A DNA stretch of 64,000 bases from Streptomyces aurantiacus (GTDB lineage: Bacteria > Actinomycetota > Actinomycetes > Streptomycetales > Streptomycetaceae), in NCBI RefSeq assembly GCF_027107535.1, contig NZ_CP114283.1, positions 9,114,001 to 9,178,000 of the forward strand, given 5' to 3'. This document shows positions 1 through 8,405 of this stretch, in pieces. The notes beneath the pieces are model-generated. The model was given only the letters and a program-made list of their open reading frames with translations. It did not search any database and was not told the DNA's origin. The position numbers were made by a program, and so were the translations under genes. The stretch's first letter is position 1, and each line of letters opens with the position of its first letter.

Positions 1-2
1 TC

Positions 3-491
3 CGGGCGTACGACCCGGTGGTGGCGGACGAGGTCGTCGAGGACCGGATGGTGTCCCGGCAGGCGCGCGCACACATCTTCGACGACCCGGCGACACCCCG
101 TTATTGGGCGATCCTGGACGAGGTCGTCGCACGACGTCCCGTGGGCGGCCCGCACGCCATGGCCGAGCAGCTCCGCCACATCGCCGCGCTGGTGCGCCGC
201 AACCGGATCATCGTCCAGGTGCTGCCCCTCTCGGAGGGCGCCCATGCCGGGATGGACGGTCTCTTCAAGCTGATGACCTTCGACGACGCCCCGCCCATCG
301 CATACGTCCAAGGCGTCCAGACGGGCCGCCTGTTGGACGATCCGGCTGTGGTCACCCGCTGCACACTCACCTACGATCTGCTCGGGGCCGCGGCCTTGTC
401 GCCCGCCGCGTCTCTCGCCCTCATCGAGCAGGCGGCCGAGGAGCACGAAGATGCGTACCGCGCCCGATCCGAGGACCGCGACCTGGCGTAA
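3..491 (+). CDS. DUF5753 regulator, C-terminal part (5' truncated by window edge)
   Basis: The reading frame is open from base 3 and enters the window without a start, so only the C-terminal part of the protein is present. The visible part matches the DUF5753 domain of the streptomycete XRE/WhiJ-like regulators: an IFDDP segment, then RRPVGGP, the RNRIIVQVLPLS strand and a GRLLDDPA segment near the end. These line up one-for-one with the complete protein at 8739-9581. The HTH domain would lie left of the window. The stop overlaps the next gene by 41 bases, the usual arrangement for DUF5753-DUF397 pairs. Confidence 0.9.
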   Translation, partial: RAYDPVVADEVVEDRMVSRQARAHIFDDPATPRYWAILDEVVARRPVGGPHAMAEQLRHIAALVRRNRIIVQVLPLSEGAHAGMDGLFKLMTFDDAPPIAYVQGVQTGRLLDDPAVVTRCTLTYDLLGAAALSPAASLALIEQAAEEHEDAYRARSEDRDLA

Positions 492-663
492 GAGCAGCTA
501 CAGCGGCGGCACGGCCAACGAGTGCGTCGAGGTCCGCGACGACCTCCCCGGCATCGTCCCCGTCCGCGACAGCAAGGCCCCCTCCCGAGGCGTGCTGATA
601 TTCGGTGCGGCCGCCTGGTCGTCCTTCGTCGCGGCGGCCGCCGTGACGAAGGACGACCGGTAA
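451..663 (+). CDS. DUF397 domain small protein
   Basis: A 70-residue protein with the DUF397 signature: WRKSSYSGG near the N-terminus, then NECVEV, VPVRDSK and a final AWSSFVAA segment. It starts inside the end of the DUF5753 gene, so the two are translationally coupled. In this family the small acidic protein is thought to partner or antagonise the HTH-DUF5753 protein encoded next to it, usually in developmental or antibiotic control. The direct partner here is inferred from position only. Confidence 0.9.
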   Translation: MRTAPDPRTATWRKSSYSGGTANECVEVRDDLPGIVPVRDSKAPSRGVLIFGAAAWSSFVAAAAVTKDDR

Positions 664-724
664 CCGGCCGGGACGGAGGAAAGGGAGGCGGCCGGCACGG
701 AGGGCAGGAGGCGGCGGGCGGACA

Positions 725-1375
725 ATGGGGTCCATGGCCGACCCCGACGCCCTCCGCACCCGTTGGTCCCACGCGCTCGACAGGAGCCGTGGGACGGCGA
801 CCCCCGACCCCGCGCCCTACGCGGACAACCTCCTCGCCCGCTGGTCCGAGCCCCAGCGGCGCTATCACACCCTCGATCACCTCACGGCGGTGCTGGACCA
901 CGTCGACGTGCTGGAGAAGGCCGCGGACGACCCGGACCTGGTCCGGCTGGCCGCGTGGTTCCACGACGCGGTCTACCTCCCCGACCGCTCCGAGAACGAG
1001 GAACGCTCGGCCCGTCTCGCCGAGCGCGCGCTCCCCGAGGCCGGCCTGTCCGCCACCGCCACGGCCGAGGTCGCCCGCCTGGTCCGGCTGACGGTCACGC
1101 ACGCCCCGGCCGCCGATGACGCGAACGGCCAGGTCCTGTGCGACGCCGACCTGGCGGTCCTCGCCTCGTCCGCCGACGCGTACGCCGCCTACACGGCCGC
1201 GGTCCGCGAGGAGTACGCCTTCGTGCCGCCGGACGCCTTCCGCGAGGGCCGCGCCGCGATCCTCCGGCAGCTCCTGGACCTGCCCCGCCTCTTCCACACC
1301 CCGTACGGCACAAGGGAATGGGAGGGCCCGGCCCGCCACAACCTGACGGCCGAGCTGGACCGGTTGACGGCCTGA
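725..1375 (+). CDS. HD-domain predicted metal-dependent phosphohydrolase
   Basis: 216 residues. A histidine-rich YHTLDHL segment at about 47-53 is followed by the FHDAVY motif at 79-84, which supplies the HD metal ligands, and by an LCDADLAVL segment near 138 that gives the last aspartate. This matches a family of small predicted HD phosphohydrolases whose substrate is unknown. A second in-frame ATG three codons in (734) is equally possible. The gene stands alone between the DUF397 gene and the transporter. Confidence 0.8.
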   Translation: MGSMADPDALRTRWSHALDRSRGTATPDPAPYADNLLARWSEPQRRYHTLDHLTAVLDHVDVLEKAADDPDLVRLAAWFHDAVYLPDRSENEERSARLAERALPEAGLSATATAEVARLVRLTVTHAPAADDANGQVLCDADLAVLASSADAYAAYTAAVREEYAFVPPDAFREGRAAILRQLLDLPRLFHTPYGTREWEGPARHNLTAELDRLTA

Positions 1376-1423
1376 ACCACAGCCGATGGAATGGCCTGCC
1401 CCCCGTCGAGGTTGGCACCTGAT

Positions 1424-2713
1424 ATGCCCGTCCCCACGCGCAAGAGCACCAGCACCGATGCCCTCCCCTCCCCTCGCACCCGTACGCGCATGCCCCTGGC
1501 CGTCTACGTCCTCGGGCTCTCCGTCTTCGCACTGGGCACCAGCGAGTTCATGCTCTCCGGACTGCTGCCGGCGGTCGCGGACGACATGGGCGTGTCCATT
1601 CCGCGGGCCGGCCTGCTGATATCGGCCTTCGCGGTCGGCATGGTCGTCGGCGCGCCCCTGCTGGCCGTGGCGACACTCCGGCTGCCCCGCCGTACGACCC
1701 TCATCGCGCTCATCGCCGTCTTCGGCCTCGGCCAGTTCGCGGGCGCACTCGCCCCGAACTACGCCGTGCTCTTCGCCTCCCGGGTGATCAGCGCACTGGC
1801 GTGCGCCGGCTTCTGGGCGGTCGGCGCCGCCGTGGCCGTCGCCATGGTGCCGGTGAGCTCCCGCGCCCGGGCGCTCGCCGTGATGATCGGCGGCCTGTCG
1901 ATCGCGAACGTCCTCGGCGTCCCGGCGGGCGCCTTCCTCGGCGAGAGCCTCGGCTGGCGCTCCGCGTTCTGGGCGGTCGGCGGCGCCTCCGCCGTCGCGC
2001 TCGTCGGGGTGGCCACCCTCATCCCCCGTATCCCGCTCCCCGACGAGAAGCCCCGCCTCGGGAACGAGCTGCGGATCTACCGCGACCGGCAGGTCTGGCT
2101 CTCCATCTCGCTGATCGCGTTCGCCGCGGGCGGCGTCTTCTGCGCGTTCAGCTACCTCGCCCCGCTGCTCACGGACGTGGCCGGGCTCGACGAGGGCTGG
2201 GTGCCGGCCGTGCTCGCGCTGTTCGGGATCGGCGCCCTCATCGGGACGGCGATCGGCGGCCGGATCGCGGACGCGCACCTCTTCGGGGTGCTGCTCTCGG
2301 GCATCGCGGCCTCGTCGGTCCTGCTCGTCGCGCTCGCGCTGCTCGGGCAGTACGCCACCGTCGCCGCCGCCCTGGCCTTCCTGCTCGGGGTCTCCGCCTT
2401 CTACACGGCCCCGGCCCTGAACGCCCGGATGTTCAACGTCGCGGCCGCTGCCCCCACCCTGGCCGGCGCCACCACCACGGCCGCCTTCAACCTCGGCAAC
2501 ACGGGCGGCCCGTGGATCGGCGGCGCCGTCATCGACGCGGGACTCGGCTTCGCCTCCCCGGCCTGGGCCGGCGCGGGCCTGACCGTCACGGCGGGCGTGG
2601 TGACCGCGGTCTCGCTGCGTCTGCACCGGCGTACGGCGGCGTCGCGGGTGGTCACCGGAGCCCACGCCCTGGTGCCCGGCGAAGCGGTGGACCACTCACC
2701 GTCCGCGAACTGA
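1424..2713 (+). CDS. MFS drug-efflux transporter, Cmx/CmrA (chloramphenicol efflux) type
   Basis: A drug:H+ antiporter-1 family protein with about twelve hydrophobic segments. The first helix reads VLGLSVFALGTSEFMLSG, which closely follows the start of Cmx/CmrA chloramphenicol exporters. The motif-A region between helices 2 and 3 is LRLPRRTTL, and the gated fifth helix reads GLSIANVLGVPAGAFLG. ATG at 1424 was chosen because of a GAGG 13 bases upstream. An upstream ATG (1391) extends it by 11 residues, while ATG 1490 (MPLAVYVLG) matches the usual family N-terminus. Substrate specificity cannot be read from sequence, so chloramphenicol export is only a family-level guess. Confidence 0.85.
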   Translation: MPVPTRKSTSTDALPSPRTRTRMPLAVYVLGLSVFALGTSEFMLSGLLPAVADDMGVSIPRAGLLISAFAVGMVVGAPLLAVATLRLPRRTTLIALIAVFGLGQFAGALAPNYAVLFASRVISALACAGFWAVGAAVAVAMVPVSSRARALAVMIGGLSIANVLGVPAGAFLGESLGWRSAFWAVGGASAVALVGVATLIPRIPLPDEKPRLGNELRIYRDRQVWLSISLIAFAAGGVFCAFSYLAPLLTDVAGLDEGWVPAVLALFGIGALIGTAIGGRIADAHLFGVLLSGIAASSVLLVALALLGQYATVAAALAFLLGVSAFYTAPALNARMFNVAAAAPTLAGATTTAAFNLGNTGGPWIGGAVIDAGLGFASPAWAGAGLTVTAGVVTAVSLRLHRRTAASRVVTGAHALVPGEAVDHSPSAN

Positions 2714-2731
2714 TCACTTATCCTCACCGGC

Positions 2732-3865
2732 ATGCGAGCCATGGGTGGGGACCAGGTGGAAGAGGCCGTCGCGGGCGCGGTGGCCACCCTGCGGAGCGGG
2801 ACCGGCCGGGACTGGAGCGTCAGGGCGGGGCTCCTCGATTGGAGCTGCCGCGGGACGCTGGAGCACGTCGCCTCGGGCCTTCTCGGGTACGCGGGCCAGT
2901 TGGCGGGCCGGTCCGCCGACCGGTCGGCGCCGTTCGGCATCACCTTCGAGGAGTGTGCGGACGCCGAGGACGTCCTCCAGGTCGTCGAGACCGCCGGGGC
3001 CCTCCTCGCGGCCGCCGTGCGCACCACCCCGCGCGAGGTGCGGGCCTTCCACCCGTTCCCCTTCGGTGACGCCGACCGCGAGGGCTTCGCCGCGATGGGC
3101 GTCACCGAGGTGCTGGTGCACGCGCACGACGTGGCCGAGGGACTGGGCATCCCCTACGAGCCACCCGCCGCGCTCTGCGCCGACGTACTGACCCGGATCT
3201 TCCCGCATGTCCGGCCGGAGCCCGGCCCCGACCACTGGCGGACCCTGCTGTGGGCCACGGGCCGGGGCACCCTGCCCGGCCGCGCACCCCTCACCACCTG
3301 GCACTGGAGCACCGACCTCGTCGTACCGGCCGACCGCCTCACCCTCCAGGGCGTCACCCCGGCGGCCGCCGCCGACCTGCGCGCGGGCGGCACCGGGGGC
3401 TTCGTGTGGATCGAGGACGGCCCCTTCGAGGGCACGCGGGACGCCGCGGGCATGGTGGTCAAGGCGTACGAGGCCGGGGTGCACCGTCCGGAGTGGGGCA
3501 TGTTCGTCCTCGTCCGGCGCGAGGACGGCCGTGCGCTCGGCGGGATGGGCTTTCACGGCGCCCCGGACGAGGAGGGCCGCGCAGAGGTCGGCTACGACCT
3601 GACGGCGTCGGCCCGCGGCAACGGCTACGCCACCGAGGCCCTGCGCGCCCTGTCCGCGTGGGCCCTGGCCCGCGAGGACCTCACGTACCTGTTCGCGACG
3701 GTGGACCGGGCCAACTCCGCATCCCAGGGCGTGGTCTCACGCGCAGGCTTCACCAGGGTCGGGGAGGACGAAGGGGACGGAGAGAACGGGAAGAGCGGCG
3801 GCCAGTACGCGTACGAGCTGCGGCGCGACCGGGCCCCGGCCACGAGCCGGCCGGGGACCGGCTGA
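2732..3865 (+). CDS. DinB/mycothiol-dependent maleylpyruvate isomerase-like N-domain fused to GNAT acetyltransferase
   Basis: 377 residues with two parts. Residues 1 to about 205 resemble the MDMPI/DinB-like fold: a WSCRGTLEHVA segment with the first histidine and a VLVHAHDVAEGLG helix near 130 with the metal-ligand histidines. After a linker, residues about 205-365 form a RimJ/RimL-type GNAT domain: RLTLQGV at its start, GGMGFHG, EVGYDL, ARGNGYATEALRAL for acetyl-CoA binding, and NSASQGVVSRAGF. The fusion suggests a thiol or cofactor-linked acetylation, but neither substrate is known. It follows the transporter by 18 bases and may be co-transcribed. Confidence 0.8.
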   Translation: MRAMGGDQVEEAVAGAVATLRSGTGRDWSVRAGLLDWSCRGTLEHVASGLLGYAGQLAGRSADRSAPFGITFEECADAEDVLQVVETAGALLAAAVRTTPREVRAFHPFPFGDADREGFAAMGVTEVLVHAHDVAEGLGIPYEPPAALCADVLTRIFPHVRPEPGPDHWRTLLWATGRGTLPGRAPLTTWHWSTDLVVPADRLTLQGVTPAAAADLRAGGTGGFVWIEDGPFEGTRDAAGMVVKAYEAGVHRPEWGMFVLVRREDGRALGGMGFHGAPDEEGRAEVGYDLTASARGNGYATEALRALSAWALAREDLTYLFATVDRANSASQGVVSRAGFTRVGEDEGDGENGKSGGQYAYELRRDRAPATSRPGTG

Positions 3866-3920
3866 GGGCCGACCGCGACCCGGCCGAGCGGGGCCCCGCC
3901 GGGTCCGGAAACCCGCCGCT

Positions 3921-4214
3921 CTACGAACTCCCGCTCTGCGAACTCCCGCTCTGCGTACGCCCCTTGGGCCTGCGCAGTCCGGACGCGACGAGCAGGCGTA
4001 CGATCTCGCGGCTGCGCACCTCCACCGCGCCGGCCCGCACGACCTCCGCGTACCGGTGCGAGGGGATGTCGTAGTGATCCCGCTCGAAGGCCCTGCTCGG
4101 CACGCCCACCCGCTCGGCGAACAGGTGGAGTTCCTCGTACGAGACGTCGCTGACGAGGTGGGACCACATGCGGCCGTGCCCCGGCCAGTCCGGCGGGTCT
4201 ATGTAGACGGTCAC
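3921..4214 (-). CDS. DUF4031 domain-containing protein
   Basis: 97 residues beginning TVYIDPPDWPGHGR, the typical opening of DUF4031 proteins, followed by HLVSDVSYEELHLFAERVG and YDIPSHRYAEVV. Biochemical role unknown. Its ATG overlaps the stop of the upstream gene by four bases (ATGA), so the two form an operon. The C-terminus carries a repeated QSGSS sequence, visible in the DNA as a short duplication. Confidence 0.85.
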   Translation of the reverse strand: MTVYIDPPDWPGHGRMWSHLVSDVSYEELHLFAERVGVPSRAFERDHYDIPSHRYAEVVRAGAVEVRSREIVRLLVASGLRRPKGRTQSGSSQSGSS

Positions 4215-4621
4215 GACGAGGTCGTCCCGCCGGAGCCACCCGTGGCCGTCCGGAGCGCGCCCACCGCGGAGACCCGCACACCCGCCTTGTGGCAGACCCA
4301 GTGCGGGTCGGGCCCCAACTCGGGCTCCACCTCCAGGGCATGGGGATCACCGGCACTACAGACGGGACACAGCGGCCAGCGTCCGTACTTCTCCAGCAGC
4401 GCGTCCTGTACGTCCTGGGCGATCAGCCCCGCCACGTAGTCGACCCCCTCGGGCCACTGCTCCACCCACCAGCGCCGCTGTACGACGGACTCCTCGACCA
4501 TCGACACGACATCGGCCTCCGCGACCTCACCCGCGACAAGATCAGCAAGCACCAGCGCCCGCGCCGCGTGCAACGCCCGCTCCAAGGGGCGGACGGGATG
4601 AGAAGAGCCCGGAGAATCCAT
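4211..4621 (-). CDS. Conserved hypothetical protein with Cys4 zinc-ribbon-like segment
   Basis: 136 residues from ATG at 4621 (longer upstream extensions run into repeat DNA and are not credible). The middle is an acidic helical region (LVLADLVAGEVAEADVVSMV). The C-terminal half has CPVCSAGDPHALEVEP followed by PHWVCHKAG, a spaced set of cysteines and histidines that could bind zinc. No known family was recognised. It is first in a two-gene operon with the DUF4031 gene. Confidence 0.7.
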   Translation of the reverse strand: MDSPGSSHPVRPLERALHAARALVLADLVAGEVAEADVVSMVEESVVQRRWWVEQWPEGVDYVAGLIAQDVQDALLEKYGRWPLCPVCSAGDPHALEVEPELGPDPHWVCHKAGVRVSAVGALRTATGGSGGTTSS

Positions 4622-4943
4622 ACGTCCATTGTGCGCCACCCGCACATCGCCCTCCGGGGCCGCGTCGTGCCCGGGGCCGCGGCCGTGCGGGGCCGCAGGT
4701 CGCCCGGGGCCGCAGGCCACCCGGGAATGCGGGGCCCGGCGCAGTCTTTTTCGGGGGCGCGGGGAACGGCGCAGTCTTTTAGGGGCGCGGGGCACGGCGC
4801 AATCCTTCAAGGGGCGCGGGGAACGGCGCGACCAGCCCCCACCCACCCGCAGCCGACCACCACCGCTCCACCCACCCCGCCCCCGCACGCTCCCCGCCCC
4901 CTCACCCCTTGACCCTCCCCCGAAGTGAAAATATCTTTCACAT
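4622..4943. repeat. Gene-free stretch with a tandem trimer of the dispersed GGGGCGCGGGGAAC repeat
   Basis: No gene is seen. At 4738-4827 a unit of about 30 bases starting GGCGCAGTCTTT or GGCGCAATCCTT and ending GGGGCGCGGGG occurs three times in tandem, followed by GCGACCAGCCCCCACC. The same core appears at 17886, 22164 (reverse), 29655 and 49361. The right end holds the RpiR promoter and operator. Confidence 0.75.
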
Positions 4944-4946
4944 GTG
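4909..4946 (+). promoter_or_regulatory. Probable leaderless promoter of the rpiR-type gene with overlapping operator
   Basis: A -35-like TTGACC (4909-4914) is followed after 17 bases by TATCTT (4932-4937). A start about seven bases further would fall on the GTG start codon at 4944, giving a leaderless mRNA. A perfect inverted repeat, GTGAAA-N5-TTTCAC (4925-4941), covers the -10 region and ends two bases before the start codon. RpiR-family proteins bind such sites, so autoregulation is likely. Confidence 0.6.
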
Positions 4947-5867
4947 ACCCACCAAGTGAAGGAAATTTTCGCCGGTGAGGCCCCACCGGCCCCCGCAGCC
5001 CTCGCCGCCAAGGTCCGCACCCTCGCCCCGTCGATGACCCGCTCCATGCAGCGGGTCGCCGAGGCCGTGGCCGCCGACCCCGCAGGCTGCGCGGCCCTCA
5101 CGGTCACCGGCCTCGCGGAGCTGACCGGCACCAGCGAGGCCACCGTGGTCCGCACGGCCCGCCTCCTCGGCTACCCCGGCTACCGGGACCTGCGGCTCGC
5201 CCTCGCCGGCCTCGCCGCCCAGCAGCAGTCGGGCCGGGCCCCCACCGTGACGGCCGACATCGCGGTGGACGACCCGATCGCGGACGTGGTCGCCAAGCTC
5301 GCGTACGACGAACAGCAGACCCTCGCCGACACGGCGGCCGCACTGGACACGGTCCAGCTCGGCGCGGCGGTGGCAGCACTCGCCGCGGCCCGCCGCATCG
5401 ACGTGTACGGCGTCGGGGCGTCCGGACTCGTCGCCCAGGACCTCACGCAGAAGCTGCTGCGGATCGGGCTCATAGCCCAGGCACACAGCGACCCCCACCT
5501 CGCCGTGACCAACGCCGTGCAGCTGCGCGCCAAGGACGTGGCGGTCTCGATCACGCACTCCGGGTCGACCGGGGACGTCATAGAGCCGTTGCGGGTGGCG
5601 TTCGAGCGTGGGGCCACGACGATCGCGATCACGGGACGTCCGGACGGGCCCGTCACCCAGTACGCGGACCACGTCCTCACCACCTCCACGGCCCGGGAGA
5701 GCGAGCTGCGCCCGGCGGCGATGTCCTCCCGCACGAGTCAACTACTGGTCGTCGACTGCCTGTTCGTCGGGGTCGCACAGCGGACCTACGAGACCGCGGC
5801 GCCCGCGCTGTCCGCGTCGTACGAGGCATTGGCGCACCGGCATCGGCACCGGGGCGCTTCGCGATAG
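4944..5867 (+). CDS. MurR/RpiR family transcriptional regulator
   Basis: 307 residues. The N-terminal part (about 20-100) is the RpiR helix-turn-helix, with SMQRVAEAVAADP and TGTSEATVVRTARLLGYPGY. The C-terminal part is a SIS sugar-phosphate binding domain, with DVYGVGASGLVAQDL, an SITHSGSTGDVIEPL loop and TIAITGRPDGPV. It lies 60 bases upstream of murQ on the same strand and is very likely the regulator of MurNAc-6-phosphate use. No ribosome binding site precedes the GTG, consistent with a leaderless message. Confidence 0.9.
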   Translation: MTHQVKEIFAGEAPPAPAALAAKVRTLAPSMTRSMQRVAEAVAADPAGCAALTVTGLAELTGTSEATVVRTARLLGYPGYRDLRLALAGLAAQQQSGRAPTVTADIAVDDPIADVVAKLAYDEQQTLADTAAALDTVQLGAAVAALAAARRIDVYGVGASGLVAQDLTQKLLRIGLIAQAHSDPHLAVTNAVQLRAKDVAVSITHSGSTGDVIEPLRVAFERGATTIAITGRPDGPVTQYADHVLTTSTARESELRPAAMSSRTSQLLVVDCLFVGVAQRTYETAAPALSASYEALAHRHRHRGASR

Positions 5868-5927
5868 CCACCCCTTGAACGAGTACACCCGAACGAGAAC
5901 GCCCAGTACCGGAAAGAGCCGTCGCAC

Positions 5928-6917
5928 ATGACCTCCAGCTCCGACGCCACCGACGCCCCTGACACGCCCGATGTCCCCGACGCTTCGGAACCCACCAAGT
6001 ACCGGGATCTGCAAGCCGAGTTGGAGACCCTGACCACGGAGAGGTTCCGTCCCGAGCACTCCGACATCGACAAGCTGTCCACGCTCGACATCGCGAAGCT
6101 CATGAACGGCGAGGACGCGACCGTGCCGGGCGCGGTCGCCGCGCAGCTGCCGCGGATCGCGGCCGCGATCGACGCCATCGCCGCACGGATGGCCCGGGGC
6201 GGCCGTCTGGTCTACGCGGGCGCGGGCACCGCCGGGCGGATGGGTGTGCTCGACGCGTCGGAGTGCCCGCCGACGTTCAACACGGATCCGGCCGAGGTCA
6301 TCGGCCTGGTCGCGGGTGGTCCGGCCGCGATCAGGACGGCGGTCGAGGGCGCGGAGGACTCCGCGGAACTGGCCGTCGAGGACCTGTCGGCGCTGAGGAT
6401 CACGGCGGACGACGTGGTCGTCGGCATCTCGGCCTCGGGCCGCACGCCGTACGCGATCGGAGCGGTGGAGCACGCCCGATCGCTCGGCGCCCTCACCGTC
6501 GGCCTGTCGTGCAACGCGGACAGCGCGCTGGGGGCCGCGGCGGATCACGGTATCGAGGTCGTGGTGGGCCCCGAACTGCTCACGGCGTCCACGCGCCTCA
6601 AGGCGGGCACGGCACAGAAGCTCGTCCTCAACATGCTCTCGACAATCACGATGATCCGCCTGGGCAAGACGTACGGGAACCTGATGGTCGACGTACGCGC
6701 CTCGAACGAGAAGCTGCGGGCCCGCTCCCGCCGGATCGTCGCGCTCGCCACCGGCGCCTCGGACGAGGAGATCGAGGCGGCACTGGCCGAGACGGACGGC
6801 GAGGTGAAGAACGCGATCCTCACGATTCTCGGCGGCGTGGACGGCCCCACCGCCGCCCGCCTGCTGCGGGAGAGCGGCGGCCACCTGCGCGCCGCACTGG
6901 CAGCCGAACCCCGCTGA
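5928..6917 (+). CDS. murQ: N-acetylmuramic acid 6-phosphate etherase
   Basis: 329 residues. MurQ splits the lactyl ether of MurNAc-6-phosphate to give GlcNAc-6-phosphate and D-lactate in cell-wall recycling. After an acidic, Asp/Pro-rich N-terminus of about 25 residues comes the SIS domain, with YAGAGTAGRMGVLDASE, PPTFNT, the catalytic-region EGAEDS and SASGRTPY. The C-terminal NLMVDVRASNEKL segment is also typical. A GGAAAGAG ribosome binding site lies upstream. The product feeds NagA encoded at 29637-30842. Confidence 0.95.
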   Translation: MTSSSDATDAPDTPDVPDASEPTKYRDLQAELETLTTERFRPEHSDIDKLSTLDIAKLMNGEDATVPGAVAAQLPRIAAAIDAIAARMARGGRLVYAGAGTAGRMGVLDASECPPTFNTDPAEVIGLVAGGPAAIRTAVEGAEDSAELAVEDLSALRITADDVVVGISASGRTPYAIGAVEHARSLGALTVGLSCNADSALGAAADHGIEVVVGPELLTASTRLKAGTAQKLVLNMLSTITMIRLGKTYGNLMVDVRASNEKLRARSRRIVALATGASDEEIEAALAETDGEVKNAILTILGGVDGPTAARLLRESGGHLRAALAAEPR

Positions 6918-6969
6918 CCAGCAGGTTCCGCGGGAGGGCCCGACCCCGTCAGGAGGCGCGAAGAAGCCG

Positions 6970-7560
6970 TTGACCGAGAATCCCCGACCCGGCGAACCTC
7001 GAACCGACGAACCCCGACCCGACGAACCCCGAACCGGAGGGCCTCCGGCGCCGGGCACGGACGGGACCTGCACGGCGTGCCGCCTCACCGCCGGAATGGA
7101 CGTCCTCCCCGGCGGGACGGTCCTCCGTACCCCGCTGTGGGTGGTGGAGCACTGCGTCGGCCCGCTGCCGCTCGGCACCCTCGTCGTCAAGCCGCTCCGC
7201 CACGTCCTCCACGTGGCCGACCTGACGCCGGACGAGTCCGCGGAGCTGGGCCCGCTCCTGCGCCGCGTCAGCACCGCCGTCACGGCGGTGACCTGCCCCG
7301 AACAGGTCTACGTCTGCCTCTGGTCCCACGCCGGCGCTGTCCCGGGCCACATCCACTTCGTGGTGCAGCCCGCGCTGACGGCCGATCTCGAACGGTACGG
7401 GGCTTACGGGCCCGCGCTGCAGACGGCCATGTTCGCGGACGGGGCCGTCCCGGACGCGGCGGCCGTGGCCGAGGTGTGTGAGCGGTTGCGGGCGGAACCG
7501 GCTGTCAGTGGCGCGTGGGAGGGTGGGGGGTGTCGAGAGGAAGGAGTAGGAGCGTCGTGA
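6970..7560 (+). CDS. HIT-family nucleotide-binding protein
   Basis: 196 residues. The histidine triad appears as GHIHFVV near 120, preceded by LVVKPLRHVLHVADL. The first cysteines (CTACR, residues about 35-39) resemble the zinc site of some HIT proteins. HIT proteins hydrolyse or transfer nucleotide monophosphates; the exact substrate is unknown. The start is taken as TTG at 6970, 13 bases after AGGAGG. The first 25 residues are a low-complexity series of PRTDEP-like repeats encoded by a short tandem DNA repeat, so a later start cannot be excluded. Confidence 0.75.
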   Translation: MTENPRPGEPRTDEPRPDEPRTGGPPAPGTDGTCTACRLTAGMDVLPGGTVLRTPLWVVEHCVGPLPLGTLVVKPLRHVLHVADLTPDESAELGPLLRRVSTAVTAVTCPEQVYVCLWSHAGAVPGHIHFVVQPALTADLERYGAYGPALQTAMFADGAVPDAAAVAEVCERLRAEPAVSGAWEGGGCREEGVGAS

Positions 7561-8156
7561 ATCACGCGCAATTGACCGCTCTGGGGCGTGCCCTGCGAGT
7601 GCTCGGGGAGCATGGGGACGCCTTGTCGGGCGAGACGCCGGACGCGAAGCTGCATGAGGTGAAGGCCGATCTGAAGCGGGCCCTGGACCTCCTGGAGGAG
7701 ACCGTCACGACGGCGGCGCCCACCACGCGATGCTCCGAGCACCCCACGGGACCGGTCGACGAGGACGCCCCCGACCTCTGCCTGCTCTGCGAGACCCGCC
7801 GCCGCCTCTCGCGCCGCTCGAAGGTGAACGACTCGTTCCACGACTCCTACCCGCAGGGCAGGCCGTCCGCCCCGGACGAGAGCGGAGAGCGCACGAAGTC
7901 CCGTTACGGCGTCCGCGGCGATCGCCCCGAGCCCCAGCAGCGCTGGCTCCCGGAGATGTGGACCGGCCAGGCCTGGCAGCTCTGCGGCACCCCCCGCCGC
8001 GACAAGCAGGAGGCGGAGCTGTATCTCGCCGCCCAGCGCCGGGGCCCCCGCCCGAGCATGGCCTACCGCCTGATCCACGAGTTCACGGACTACGAGGTCC
8101 TGCGGATCTGGGGCACCCCGGTGAAGATCGACATCGAGCCGATGGGAAATCTCTGA
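7557..8156 (+). CDS. Conserved hypothetical protein
   Basis: 199 residues from GTG at 7557, whose GTGA overlaps the stop of the HIT gene, with AAGGAG upstream. The first 45 residues are helical (LGRALRVLGEHGDAL and VKADLKRALDLLEE). Next comes a Cys-containing region (RCSEHPTG, LCLLCETRR) and a C-terminal half with RWLPEMWTGQAWQLCGTPRR. No known family was recognised. Translational coupling suggests a shared role with the HIT protein. Confidence 0.75.
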   Translation: MNHAQLTALGRALRVLGEHGDALSGETPDAKLHEVKADLKRALDLLEETVTTAAPTTRCSEHPTGPVDEDAPDLCLLCETRRRLSRRSKVNDSFHDSYPQGRPSAPDESGERTKSRYGVRGDRPEPQQRWLPEMWTGQAWQLCGTPRRDKQEAELYLAAQRRGPRPSMAYRLIHEFTDYEVLRIWGTPVKIDIEPMGNL

Positions 8157-8204
8157 CGAGTGAGGGCCACCCGGTCCCGCCCGGCCCTCGCGTCACACCC
8201 CACG

Positions 8205-8405
8205 TCACGGCAGCCGCCCCTCCTCGTTGATCCGGCGCACCCGTGCCCGCAGCACCTCGCCCGGAGGGGCCTCGCCCACCGCGTCCGGTGGGCAGTCCCA
8301 CTCCCGCCCGCCGCCCACGGGCCTCAGCTGTACGTAACCTCCCTCGTGCCCCATGACCTGGCCGAGGCGACCGTCCCGTACGTCGATCACGTACCGCGCG
8401 CTCAC
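8205..8405 (-). CDS. Small hypothetical protein of the DUF5753-linked pair
   Basis: 66 residues from GTG at 8405, overlapping the stop of the upstream small gene (GTGA). It reads RYVIDVRDGRLGQVMGHEGG, then a WDCPPDAV segment and a basic RARVRRINEEGRLP end, looking like a small beta-barrel. Such small genes commonly sit divergently from HTH-DUF5753 genes in streptomycetes. Function unknown. Confidence 0.7.
   Translation of the reverse strand: MSARYVIDVRDGRLGQVMGHEGGYVQLRPVGGGREWDCPPDAVGEAPPGEVLRARVRRINEEGRLP

Noticed and set aside
371..2695. Very long minus-strand open frame opposite the HD hydrolase and MFS genes
   Set aside because: High-GC shadow: composition is Arg/Gly/Ala-rich without domains, and the plus-strand genes have recognisable families and codon bias.
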